Positions 46,841-55,110 of a stretch of 58,211 nucleotides of DNA are shown here, piece by piece (the stretch's first letter is position 1; each line of letters begins with the position of its first letter). Below the pieces are notes generated by a model. The model was not told the origin of the DNA. It ran no database searches and worked only from the letters and a program-made list of their open reading frames with translations. The DNA is from an uncultured Clostridium sp. Lineage in GTDB: Bacteria > Bacillota_I > Bacilli_A > RF39 > UBA660. A program made the translations under genes and the position numbers. The stretch spans positions 1-58,211 of the forward strand of contig CABUQZ010000011.1 of NCBI GenBank assembly GCA_902493795.1, written 5' to 3'.

Positions 46841-48162
46841 TATTTTACTCCCCTTACTTTTTTAAATACTTTATCTGTATCCACCAAATCAGATTTTTCT
46901 TCAATAGAATCCTCTTTATCTAATGAATACATTGATTCCTTTGTTAATTCTTCTTTTGTTTTTGCACTAGTTATATGATAAAAATTTTCCCCTAATAAAT
47001 TAGTCTTATAGAAACCTGTTACTGCGTTTCCATAAAATGATGTTTCAAAAATAAATCCTTCTTTTTTTCTTAATCCTATTATTTGTTTTTCTAAATTATC
47101 AAACAATATATCTCTTGATTCTTCTATTGAAGTTGTTCTTTTTCTATATCTTTTAGAGTATGATTCTTTTAAAAATATATCATCTTCATTGTCTGTTAAA
47201 TAAATCATTCTTTTTGTAATTAGCTGTTCTTCTCCATCTTTTTTCTCTAATGTTCCATCTTTGTTTATAGAACATGTCTCTTTTGTAACCCCTTCAAAAG
47301 CATTCCACGGATATTTATACCAGGTTGTAATTACGTCGTTATTATCAAGATTTGCCACATTATGAGGAACACTTGTTGCGATAGGCAAATCATTCTTACT
47401 ATAGTGAATTAATTCACTTTTTAATTCCACAATTCTTTCCGTAGTTCCTTTATCGTCAAACTTGTAAGAGTTAAGATCACTAAATTCATAAGATGCAACT
47501 ATATTATTAACGTTAACTCCATCTTTAGTGAACAATATATCCATTACTAGTGGAATAGCTTTATCAAATAAATTTCCAACTGTTATTTGGTAGTTATTAT
47601 CTTTTAGTTTAACAAAATAAAGTGGAAGAATTACTGGTGCATTATTTTTTTGACACCTTATATAGTAGACACCATTCATTCCACCAGATAAAGACATATC
47701 ACTTATTTCAATATTAAAAAGCGTCATTGTATTCTTAATATGATAACTAATAATGTCAAAGAATGCCTTAAGTTTATCTTCTTCGAAAAATAATGATTCA
47801 GAATACCCTGTTTTATTTTTATAAAAGCTATATAACTCGCTTGTATTTTCAATATTACCATTTAATAGAAGACTTTTTGTTAATGGGTCTATTTCTATTT
47901 TTTTATCACCCATTATTCCTGTTTCAATTATCCTATCTTTTTCCTCAAGATATACTTCTCTTAACTTTTTAACATAATCTTCAAAATATTCATCATCTGT
48001 AGTTAAAACCATAGATTTCATAGGCCCATAAAAAATAATAAATCCTGGAGATATTAACATTTTATCCTTTGCTGAAGTACGTACATCATAAAACTCGATT
48101 GATTTGAGATCTTTAATTTGATTAATTTTTATAAACTTATCACTAGTTTTATTAATTCTCAT
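46840..48162 (-). CDS. Unknown protein, first gene of the AAA+ operon
   Basis: 440 residues, not recognised. It is soluble-looking with no TM or signal peptide, rich in beta-type segments ('LISPGFIIFYGPMKSMVLTTDDEY', 'GMNGVYYIRCQKNNAPVILPLYFVKLKDNNYQITVG'). The C-terminus is charged and probably disordered ('SMYSLDKEDSIEEKSDLVDTDKVFKKVR'). Its stop overlaps the AAA+ start (TAATG), so the two are co-translated. SD AGGGGAA. It probably acts as an adaptor or substrate of the ATPase, which is inferred from position only. Confidence 0.6.
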   Translation of the reverse strand: MRINKTSDKFIKINQIKDLKSIEFYDVRTSAKDKMLISPGFIIFYGPMKSMVLTTDDEYFEDYVKKLREVYLEEKDRIIETGIMGDKKIEIDPLTKSLLLNGNIENTSELYSFYKNKTGYSESLFFEEDKLKAFFDIISYHIKNTMTLFNIEISDMSLSGGMNGVYYIRCQKNNAPVILPLYFVKLKDNNYQITVGNLFDKAIPLVMDILFTKDGVNVNNIVASYEFSDLNSYKFDDKGTTERIVELKSELIHYSKNDLPIATSVPHNVANLDNNDVITTWYKYPWNAFEGVTKETCSINKDGTLEKKDGEEQLITKRMIYLTDNEDDIFLKESYSKRYRKRTTSIEESRDILFDNLEKQIIGLRKKEGFIFETSFYGNAVTGFYKTNLLGENFYHITSAKTKEELTKESMYSLDKEDSIEEKSDLVDTDKVFKKVRGVK

Positions 48163-48187
48163 CTATTTCCCCTCACATTGTTTGCAT

Positions 48188-48216
48188 ATTATACCACATT
48201 TTTTACATTTTTTCAA
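48188..48216 (-). promoter_or_regulatory. Promoter of the AAA+ operon
   Basis: Minus strand TTGAAA (48211-48216), 17-bp spacer, perfect TATAAT (48188-48193). A strong sigma-A-type promoter with a ~20-nt leader. Confidence 0.75.
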
Positions 48217-48247
48217 TACTAGCTATATTATAGAGTCTTTTAATCAA

Positions 48248-48278
48248 CAAAAAATAAAGTACATAAGCTGCACTTTAT
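48248..48278 (-). terminator. Terminator of the acyltransferase gene
   Basis: Stem ATAAAGT/ACTTTAT extended past one mismatch, followed on the minus strand by TTTTTTG. Confidence 0.7.
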
Positions 48279-48335
48279 CTCAATTAGAAAAAAATATTTT
48301 CCCATATTTTTTATATAATTTATGAATATTTAATA

Positions 48336-49373
48336 TTAAATGGTTTCTTTCTTAAATATTTTTAAAGATATAGATAGATTTGTTAATTTTCTTGTTATAA
48401 ACTCAGAAATAAATTCGATTATAAATCCAACTATTAATGATCCTATAAATACCGATAAGGTAATTGGTACAAAATACAATAACTTTATTCCCATATTATA
48501 ATCCATAATATATTTATATAAATAGCTATCAAAACAATATGAAACTAAGTACATAGCAAAAGATGCTTTTGAGATGTTATAGAATACTTTTTTTATGAAC
48601 ATAGGGGTTTTATCTAACTTAAGATTATAAATAAATGTGAATATACTTGTTGTAATTAACATTGTTGAAATACTTCCATAATCACTAAAGAATGTAAATT
48701 GAAAAACTTTTCCCCTACTTAAATAGAAATTTATAACCGTAAATAATCCTAAAGATGTTAAAAATATTAATAAAGATTTTTTGCAAGAAAAATCATTTTT
48801 ATACTCTTTTATATAGGCTCCTAAAAAATAATATAAAAAGGGATATATTCTTTGCCAGTAATTAGGAAAAACATTGTAAATATTTAATGATGGTAAAATC
48901 GAGACGACTAATAAAGATAAGATTAGTAATTTCTTTTCTTTTTTTGTATTTAAACCTTTATATATTAAATTAATAAATGGAATTATAAGAAAAAAGCCAA
49001 TATAAAAATTAACATACCAAGCATATGGTGCAGCTTTATAATCTAGTAATTCAATTATAAATTGTTTCAACGTAAACCCATTTGTTTTAAAAACAAAGCA
49101 TACCAAGCTACAAATAAAATAGGTAATTAGTATTCTTATAATTCCTAAATAATATTTCCTATTAATTTGTTTATCAATTAATAATGTTCCAGATAACATC
49201 ATAAAAAGTGGTACACAACTCATAAATAGAACTCTAAAAAAAATAAAAACAAAATATGTTTTTCCAGTTATTACTTGTTGATAAAATTCGGTATTTAACA
49301 AAAAGTGTATACATATAACAAATAAGACTGCTATACTTCTTATAATATCAAGATTAAAATTTCTTTTAGACAT
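48336..49373 (-). CDS. Membrane acyltransferase, OafA/WecH family (acyltransferase 3)
   Basis: 345-residue polytopic protein with ~10 TM segments. It starts with the family signature 'NFNLDIIRSIAVLFVICIHF' (R-x10-H), contains 'LFMSCVPLFMMLSGTLLIDK' and 'KYYLGIIRILITYFI', and ends with 'FIGSLIVGFIIEFISEF'. Such enzymes O-acetylate or otherwise acylate surface sugars or peptidoglycan. The substrate is unknown. It is single, with its own terminator, downstream of the surface-fibre cluster. Confidence 0.85.
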   Translation of the reverse strand: MSKRNFNLDIIRSIAVLFVICIHFLLNTEFYQQVITGKTYFVFIFFRVLFMSCVPLFMMLSGTLLIDKQINRKYYLGIIRILITYFICSLVCFVFKTNGFTLKQFIIELLDYKAAPYAWYVNFYIGFFLIIPFINLIYKGLNTKKEKKLLILSLLVVSILPSLNIYNVFPNYWQRIYPFLYYFLGAYIKEYKNDFSCKKSLLIFLTSLGLFTVINFYLSRGKVFQFTFFSDYGSISTMLITTSIFTFIYNLKLDKTPMFIKKVFYNISKASFAMYLVSYCFDSYLYKYIMDYNMGIKLLYFVPITLSVFIGSLIVGFIIEFISEFITRKLTNLSISLKIFKKETI

Positions 49374-49473
49374 AATTACACCTACTTAATATAAAACACT
49401 AGAACATATATAGATAGTTGATATATTATTATAACTTATTTATTACATATTAGGTAAAAATAATAACATTATT

Positions 49474-49509
49474 GTAAAAAAAATATCACTTCATTTCGAA
49501 ATGATATTT
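49474..49509 (-). terminator. Terminator of the surface-fibre operon
   Basis: Stem AAATATCA/TGATATTT (loop TTTCGAAATGAAG partly pairs internally), followed on the minus strand by TTTTT, just after the DUF5305 gene. Confidence 0.7.
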
Positions 49510-49517
49510 CTGTTTTA

Positions 49518-50546
49518 TTATAAATCTTCACTTTTTAAAATAAATCTATAAACATAATTGTTATATATCATTATAAACCAACACTCTTTATTAGCTTTTA
49601 CTTCATAGTATAAGATTGGGCATTTATATCCTTCCTCTATATCTATCATATCATCAAAATTTGTTATATCTACAACTTCTAAGTTTGAAATATTTGGCAT
49701 TGATTCAGATTCTGCCAGTATGTCAGCATAATCTTTAATTATTCTTTCTTTTACCTTGTTGTATAATGATTTTTTACTTATAAAAACATGCTTAAATGAC
49801 ATTATAAATATTACAAAATCTAAAACTATTATACTAATTCCAATTCCAATATTTAATTTATTAGCTTTAACTTCTAAAGTTTTAACACCTTTTGATTCTC
49901 TTACATTATTGGAAGTTATACTTAAAGTACTTTCGGATAATGGAATATTTACTTCAACTTCATCATTACCATTTATCTTTACATCATCTACATAACCCTC
50001 ATAGTTAATTAAAAGCTTTACACTTAGATGTGCATCTATTGGTAAATGGAATTGGGATTTAAACTCATTTACTACCTTACTATAATCTTGATAGTTTATT
50101 TTTAAATTTTGATTTACTGATATCTCTGTTCCATGGATTTCATTTGTTTTTTTATCTAGCATTGTGTATTTTTTTGTCCATATCTCAGTATTTCCATCTT
50201 CAGTTTTTTCATAGTTACCTACAATTGTTCCAACAATTGAATATGTGTATTTCATATCAGTTACTTGAGAACCTGAATAATTATATATAAAATCAATGTC
50301 GATATAATTAATTAGATCTGCTGGATATAATTTACCCATTCCTAGATATTCATTCTCATAAAATGTATTAGGTAATAAATATACCTTATAATTTACATCT
50401 CGATTTGTTTTATAGTTATATACTGGCTTTCCTTTTTTTAAAGTTGTTTCTTTTAAAATAATGTAAGATCCAACAAATAAAATTGAAAGCAAAATTACAA
50501 CAAAAACTATTTTAACCCAAACTTTTAATACTTTCTTTTTATTCAC
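49518..50546 (-). CDS. DUF5305 membrane protein
   Basis: 342 residues with an N-terminal TM ('VWVKIVFVVILLSILFVGSYIILKE'), a large extracytoplasmic beta-rich domain with the DUF5305 pattern ('NYKVYLLPNTFYENEYLGMGKLYPADLINYIDIDFIYNYSGS', 'YTYSIVGTIVGNYE'), and a second TM near 225-250, ending with a short cytoplasmic tail. DUF5305 proteins frequently accompany SipW-type signal peptidases and TasA/CalY-like proteins. The start is GTG 50546 with SD AGGTGAT about 7 nt upstream. It lies 3 bp after sipW and is presumably an accessory factor of fibre assembly. Confidence 0.8.
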   Translation of the reverse strand: MNKKKVLKVWVKIVFVVILLSILFVGSYIILKETTLKKGKPVYNYKTNRDVNYKVYLLPNTFYENEYLGMGKLYPADLINYIDIDFIYNYSGSQVTDMKYTYSIVGTIVGNYEKTEDGNTEIWTKKYTMLDKKTNEIHGTEISVNQNLKINYQDYSKVVNEFKSQFHLPIDAHLSVKLLINYEGYVDDVKINGNDEVEVNIPLSESTLSITSNNVRESKGVKTLEVKANKLNIGIGISIIVLDFVIFIMSFKHVFISKKSLYNKVKERIIKDYADILAESESMPNISNLEVVDITNFDDMIDIEEGYKCPILYYEVKANKECWFIMIYNNYVYRFILKSEDL

Positions 50547-50549
50547 TTT

Positions 50550-51713
50550 CTAATCACCTGTTTCTACTTTAGGTTTTGTTTTATTGAAAAATTCATTTAG
50601 CCAAATAGATGGATAGCCAATATATTCTATAGAAAATTTATAAATACCAACTACATGATCTTCATCTACAGGTAGATAATCTTTATCTTTATTGGCATCT
50701 CCTTTTGTTATAAAAACTCTTCTGCCTTTTTGATACCTTATACCTATTACTCTATGTACTATATATTGTTTATCTATATTATATACTATTATATCATCTT
50801 TTTTAATATTTTTTAATTTTTCTTCATTAACTTTTTCTAATACAACGACAGATCCTCTACTAAATGTTGGAACCATACTATTACTCATTATTACTATTGG
50901 CATATAGCTAAACAATCCTAACATAAATGAAGCAAGTAAAGAAATAAATAAAATTACTGGAATATATGTATATGGTTTTTCTTTTTTTATTTGTCTTTTT
51001 GTCGCTGCCATTTTTTCAAAATTATATCTAAATAATACATATATTATCGTTGGAGCAACTAGTCCAATGATTCCTTCAACAAACCAGTCAATATCTGGAA
51101 GGATTGGTATTAATATTCCATATAATAGATATGGTATTCTAAACATTAAGTTTACTTTGTAATTTCCTTTTGTAGCTAAAAAACTAAATAATAACGAAAA
51201 GCTAGCTATTGAAACACCTTTACTAAATATATATTTAAATAATTCTTCGCTTCCATTTAATTTAAAAATATAGCTAAAATCTAATTCTAAAATCACAAGC
51301 AATATAATAGTTGGAATTATTACATATTTGTTATTTTTATTATAATTTATTAAAACACTTCGTATATACTCTATTCCTATTACTGGAACAATTAAAGACC
51401 AAACATTTTTTATAAATGGGATTAAATTATGAGATAAAGCGTTTCTATTGTAACCAAATACTAATCCAATTAAAGTATATGTAATTAAATATAATAGAAG
51501 CATTATAAGCATTTTTTTTGTATAATCTTTTGCTTCAGGAAATCTTCCATGTTTATTTTGAGTTATAATGTACAACGATATGGTTATTATTAGATAAAAT
51601 AAAGGATTTATTAATCTACTAAATATAGAAGGATAATTAGGGTCAATTAATAGACTAAGCAAAATATATATAATTAGAACTATATATACGCCGTAATATC
51701 TAATCTTGCTCAT
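50550..51713 (-). CDS. sipW: SipW-type signal peptidase I with extra N-terminal membrane domain
   Basis: 387 residues. The C-terminal ~125 residues form an ER/SipW-type (S26B) signal peptidase: Ser in 'IVMSNSMVPTFSRGS' (near 277), His in 'YIVHRVIGI' (near 319) instead of the bacterial Lys, 'RRVFITKGDANKDKD' and 'VVGIYKFSIEYIGYPSIW'. The N-terminal ~240 residues add about eight TM segments not found in B. subtilis SipW (~190 residues). It presumably processes the TasA-like proteins encoded upstream, which have SipW-class signal peptides. SD AGGAGGT. Confidence 0.85.
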   Translation of the reverse strand: MSKIRYYGVYIVLIIYILLSLLIDPNYPSIFSRLINPLFYLIITISLYIITQNKHGRFPEAKDYTKKMLIMLLLYLITYTLIGLVFGYNRNALSHNLIPFIKNVWSLIVPVIGIEYIRSVLINYNKNNKYVIIPTIILLVILELDFSYIFKLNGSEELFKYIFSKGVSIASFSLLFSFLATKGNYKVNLMFRIPYLLYGILIPILPDIDWFVEGIIGLVAPTIIYVLFRYNFEKMAATKRQIKKEKPYTYIPVILFISLLASFMLGLFSYMPIVIMSNSMVPTFSRGSVVVLEKVNEEKLKNIKKDDIIVYNIDKQYIVHRVIGIRYQKGRRVFITKGDANKDKDYLPVDEDHVVGIYKFSIEYIGYPSIWLNEFFNKTKPKVETGD

Positions 51714-51721
51714 AATACCTC

Positions 51722-53320
51722 CTATTCAAATTTTATATTTGAAATTGTTATAGTATCAAATGTACTTGCATCATATCCTAATGGTAAAGTAATTTGTCCG
51801 TTAAGTTGGAAACTCTTGTGTGGCTCTATTTTTTGATTATATGTTAACGTATTACCACTTACTGTTGCATTCCAGTTTATTATTGTAGTTCCTTCTGGAA
51901 CATCTAAATCAAATGATATGTTACTTATTGGAACATCATTGTTATTTGTTATTGTTATTATATATTGGTTAATTTGTCTTCCTTCTCCATCGTTCAAATG
52001 ATTGTTATATGTATATACTATATCAACATTTTCGTGTGAACCTGGATCTGTTACTTTTATTGTTGTTGTTGCTGTTATGTCATTTATTCCTGTAACAGTA
52101 ATAGTTACTGTTCCATTTGATATACCAATTACTTTTCCTGTACTATCTACTTTTGCAATATCTTCGTTGCTACTTGTAAATGTAAGAGTTGTTTCTGCGT
52201 TATCAGGAGTTTTTGTTACAGTCAAATTTGCTGTTTCACCAACTGATATTGAACTTTTATCGGAAGTTAACACTAGGCTTTGCAAAGTATTTTGATTAAC
52301 AACTGTAACTGAAGAAGAAGCAGATTTATCACCTATTGAGGCAGTAATTTTTGCAGTCCCTTCGCTAATTGCTGTTACATTTCCATTTTCATCAACAATT
52401 GCTACAGAAGGGGTATCGCTTGTCCATGTAATTTTTTCTGAAACATTGCTTGGTACAACTTCAACTTGAAACTGTGCTGTCTCATTAACTGACATTTGAT
52501 AACTACTAGGATTTATTGTAATAGATTCAACTTGAATAACTTCATCACTTACTGTTACTGTACATGTATCTGTAAGCTCACCACTTGAAGCAGTGATTGT
52601 AACTGTTCCACTTGAAATTCCTGTTACCACACCATTTTCATCAACTTTTGCTATTGATTCATTACTACTTATCCATGTGATTTTCTTAGTAGAATATGAT
52701 GGAGTTTTACTTAGTGTTAACTTTTGAGTAGAGTTTATTGATAAACTTGCTGTTTCTTCAACTATATTCAAAGATGTTAATACATCAGTATCCATACTAG
52801 GTCCACCTGAACCAAAAATAGTACATCCAGTGAAACCAACATTTGTTAATTCAAAATTCTTTTCAAATGATTTAAGTTGAACAACTATATTGAAGCTTTG
52901 ATTAGGTCCTAAAGTCTCGTTCCATGAAGATCCAGAAGTTATTTCTATAATACCTCCTGAACTTTCTTCTGCATTATAGTTCCATATATTATGTACTACT
53001 AAATCACTAGGTCCTTGAATATCTAAATACCAGTTATTTATTGGCTCTTCTGAATTGTTTGTAATACCAATCGAAAATTCATAAATATATCGTCCATCAG
53101 TATCTAAATAATCTCCGTTTGATTCTGATTTCTTTACTGTACCTGTTATTTCACTGGAACACAATTCAACTATTGTAGCGGTTCCTGAAATTGAAAGCAA
53201 TGTATTTAATGATGCATAGCCTACTGTTAAAAAGCATAGGAAAAAAAACATAATAGAAAATATTATTTTCATAGAATTATTTTTTAAATAATTTATTATT
53301 TTTCTTTTTTTCCTTTTCAT
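51722..53320 (-). CDS. SipW-class secreted protein with three Big_2 repeats and CBM-like ends
   Basis: 532 residues. The N-terminus has a basic stretch and hydrophobic core ending 'FLTVGYASLNTLLSISGTATI', the SipW-cognate signal class also seen in TasA/CalY. A CBM2-like beta domain follows ('YIYEFSIGITNNSEEPINNWYLDIQGPSDLVV...LGPNQSFNIVVQL', about 70-165). Then three ~85-residue Big_2 Ig-like domains ('SINSTQKLTLSKTPS...ITWISSNESIAKVDENGVVTGISSGTVTITAS' and two more), and a second NNxxVPI CBM-like domain at the C-terminus. No LPXTG or SLH anchor. It is probably an accessory fibre or cell-surface adhesion protein processed by the adjacent signal peptidase. Confidence 0.8.
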   Translation of the reverse strand: MKRKKRKIINYLKNNSMKIIFSIMFFFLCFLTVGYASLNTLLSISGTATIVELCSSEITGTVKKSESNGDYLDTDGRYIYEFSIGITNNSEEPINNWYLDIQGPSDLVVHNIWNYNAEESSGGIIEITSGSSWNETLGPNQSFNIVVQLKSFEKNFELTNVGFTGCTIFGSGGPSMDTDVLTSLNIVEETASLSINSTQKLTLSKTPSYSTKKITWISSNESIAKVDENGVVTGISSGTVTITASSGELTDTCTVTVSDEVIQVESITINPSSYQMSVNETAQFQVEVVPSNVSEKITWTSDTPSVAIVDENGNVTAISEGTAKITASIGDKSASSSVTVVNQNTLQSLVLTSDKSSISVGETANLTVTKTPDNAETTLTFTSSNEDIAKVDSTGKVIGISNGTVTITVTGINDITATTTIKVTDPGSHENVDIVYTYNNHLNDGEGRQINQYIITITNNNDVPISNISFDLDVPEGTTIINWNATVSGNTLTYNQKIEPHKSFQLNGQITLPLGYDASTFDTITISNIKFE

Positions 53321-53341
53321 TATTTTGCCCTTCCTATTTAA

Positions 53342-53364
53342 AAAAGTGCTATTAAAGCACTTTT
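53342..53364 (-). terminator. Leaky terminator between the TasA-like and Big_2 genes
   Basis: Stem AAAAGTGC/GCACTTTT with a 7-nt loop followed by only a short T-run on the minus strand. It likely lets part of the transcripts continue into the Big_2-sipW-DUF5305 genes and keeps the major subunit abundant. Confidence 0.6.
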
Positions 53365-53371
53365 CTTGTAA

Positions 53372-53950
53372 TTAGTTAGCTTGTTGATATTCTATTGTTG
53401 CTTCAACTGTTCTTGTTTTAACTAAGATATCTGATGGTAAATTTGATCCTTCTGGATAAGATACTTTAACTTTAAATGTAGCTGTTTCTCCAGCTGCTAA
53501 AATTTCTCCATTTGTAGCATCTGCAACGTGTTCAGTATCATCAACTTTTTCATAAGTTATCCACTCAGAACCATCAGTTGCTCCTTCAGTAGTTTGAACT
53601 GCTGCAGGTGTAAATGTGTAATTTACTAATCTAGCATCGATAGTTCCTTTGTTTTCTACAGTAATTGTATATACAACGCTATCTCCTGGTTGATATAATT
53701 TTGCACCAAATGTTGCTGTTGAGATTGTGTGAGCCATTACTGCTTCATCATTTTTTCCATTTTCATTTTCAGTTGCAGTAATATTAATTATTTCAACATC
53801 CCAATCAGTTTCAATAGATGCTGTGCCATTGATTTGTAGTACAGTTGCAAGTACAGCATAACCAACAGACATAAATGCTACTAATGCAACTAACGCAACT
53901 ATAATTGCATTCTTTTTATCTTTTCTTCCTGTTAAATTTGTATTGTTCAT
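53372..53950 (-). CDS. TasA/CalY-like protein with SipW-class signal peptide
   Basis: 192 residues. The basic N-terminus and long hydrophobic segment end in 'FMSVGYAVLATVLQINGTASIETDWDVEI' (about 20-54), the signature of SipW-dependent secreted proteins such as TasA and CalY/camelysin. The rest is a single beta-sandwich-like domain: 'ATFGAKLYQPGDSVVYTITVENKGTIDARLVNYTF' and 'GETATFKVKVSYP'. It is probably the major fibre or pseudo-pilus-like matrix subunit. It heads the operon with a perfect SD (AGGAGG) and is followed by a leaky terminator, as expected for an abundant subunit. Confidence 0.82.
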   Translation of the reverse strand: MNNTNLTGRKDKKNAIIVALVALVAFMSVGYAVLATVLQINGTASIETDWDVEIINITATENENGKNDEAVMAHTISTATFGAKLYQPGDSVVYTITVENKGTIDARLVNYTFTPAAVQTTEGATDGSEWITYEKVDDTEHVADATNGEILAAGETATFKVKVSYPEGSNLPSDILVKTRTVEATIEYQQAN

Positions 53951-54188
53951 ATTTTCCTCCTATTTTTTATATTTTCATTGTATCAATATTTACATAATTA
54001 GCGTAAATTTTTTGTTAAAAAAAACATTTTTTTACATATTTTGTGTAAAATACGGATAATTTTATGTTAATTTGCCAGCAATTTAACATTTTTATAGAAA
54101 CAATTTTTCTTTTTGTTAATCAACATTGTTCTATTTTGTTTGTTCCTTATATTATTTTTTGCTTTTAATATAGTATTATGTATTTAAT
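53951..54188. other. Upstream region of the TasA-like gene
   Basis: About 240 bp of AT-rich sequence. On the minus strand an extended -10 (TGATACAAT, near 53975-53983) lies ~35 bp before the ATG, with no strong -35. T-tracts and A-tracts dominate, suggesting curved DNA. No gene seen. Confidence 0.45.
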
Positions 54189-54231
54189 TAAAAAAAAACT
54201 AGCAAATCATATTTTTCAATATTTGCTAGTT
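54189..54231 (-). terminator. Terminator of the DUF1653 gene
   Basis: Perfect 11-bp stem AACTAGCAAAT/ATTTGCTAGTT followed on the minus strand by eight T. Confidence 0.85.
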
Positions 54232-54244
54232 ATTATTTTTAAAC

Positions 54245-54493
54245 TTATTTTTTAACAACACTTTTAATATCTTGAAGTTCAAATCTGTATTTTTGTTTTA
54301 CATCAGGGTATTTATCGTGATCAACTTCACTCAAAAACATCTCTATTGGCCTAATCCAAAGACTTCCATCTTCATATAATTTTCTATATACAACATATTC
54401 TTCCTTTGTTTCAGAATGCTTTGCAACATCAACTACTAAATAATAGTCCCCTTTAAAGTGTCTATAAATTCTATTAACTTTTAATTCATTCAT
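54245..54493 (-). CDS. DUF1653 domain protein
   Basis: 82 residues. It is the DUF1653 fold, a small beta domain: 'NRIYRHFKGDYYLVVDVAKHSETKEEYVVYRKLYEDGSLWIRPIEMFLSEVD' with the family's 'Y-R-H-F-K-G-x-Y' and 'W-x-R-P-x-x-M-F' motifs, plus a short charged tail. Function unknown in the family. The start is ATG 54493. A longer reading to 54511 covers the GGAGG SD and is rejected. Confidence 0.88.
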   Translation of the reverse strand: MNELKVNRIYRHFKGDYYLVVDVAKHSETKEEYVVYRKLYEDGSLWIRPIEMFLSEVDHDKYPDVKQKYRFELQDIKSVVKK

Positions 54494-54607
54494 TTTATAA
54501 TCCTCCATCAATTTAATTACTTTCTATTATTTTCTACTCTTATTATATCAATATATACTACAATTTAAAATGGTTAATAAATTATTAATAATATAAGTTT
54601 TATTGGT

Positions 54608-54949
54608 TTATACGAACTCACTTTCATCAATTAAAGGAATTATATCAATAGCTGGTTCTTCGTATGGATGTGCTTTTCTTAATGATAGTATTACATTTTT
54701 AACATTTTCAACATCACATACAAATTCTAGTTTTTCTTCTTCAACAAACTCTAATTTATTCTTTTCTCCAATATATGGATTAGATTTTTCATTTGGCAAA
54801 AATGTCCCTGTTGCCTTTGTAGATGTTGTACAAAATGTATAATTTCCTATAATACCAGCACCTTCCTTACAAACAGCCTCTCTAACTTCTTTAACATTAT
54901 CAACTGGAATAGGAACAGATATTTTTACTCTTTTTACATTAATATTCAT
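54608..54949 (-). CDS. YqfO/Nif3-insert-like (PII/CutA-like) domain protein
   Basis: 113 residues. It matches the domain inserted in Nif3-like proteins such as B. subtilis YqfO and also found free-standing: 'KISVPIPVDNVKEVREAVCKEGAGIIGNYTFCTTSTKATGTFLPNEKSNPYIG', then 'LEFVEEEKLEFVCDVENVKNVILSLRKAHPYEEPAIDIIPL'. The HPYEEPA motif is diagnostic. PII/CutA-like ferredoxin fold, likely trimeric. The function is unknown. Here it stands alone without the Nif3 metal-binding half. Confidence 0.88.
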   Translation of the reverse strand: MNINVKRVKISVPIPVDNVKEVREAVCKEGAGIIGNYTFCTTSTKATGTFLPNEKSNPYIGEKNKLEFVEEEKLEFVCDVENVKNVILSLRKAHPYEEPAIDIIPLIDESEFV

Positions 54950-55110
54950 ATAATTTCTCCTAATTAATATATTTTTTTATAATAAATTACAAACTTAACA
55001 ATTTTTCTCTAGAAGACCTTTTGTCAGAATCTTATTTTAATTTTTCGAAAACTATCTTTTCTTATCACCTTTTTAAAACGTAATACTTTGAAAAACATTA
55101 TAAAACTTTT

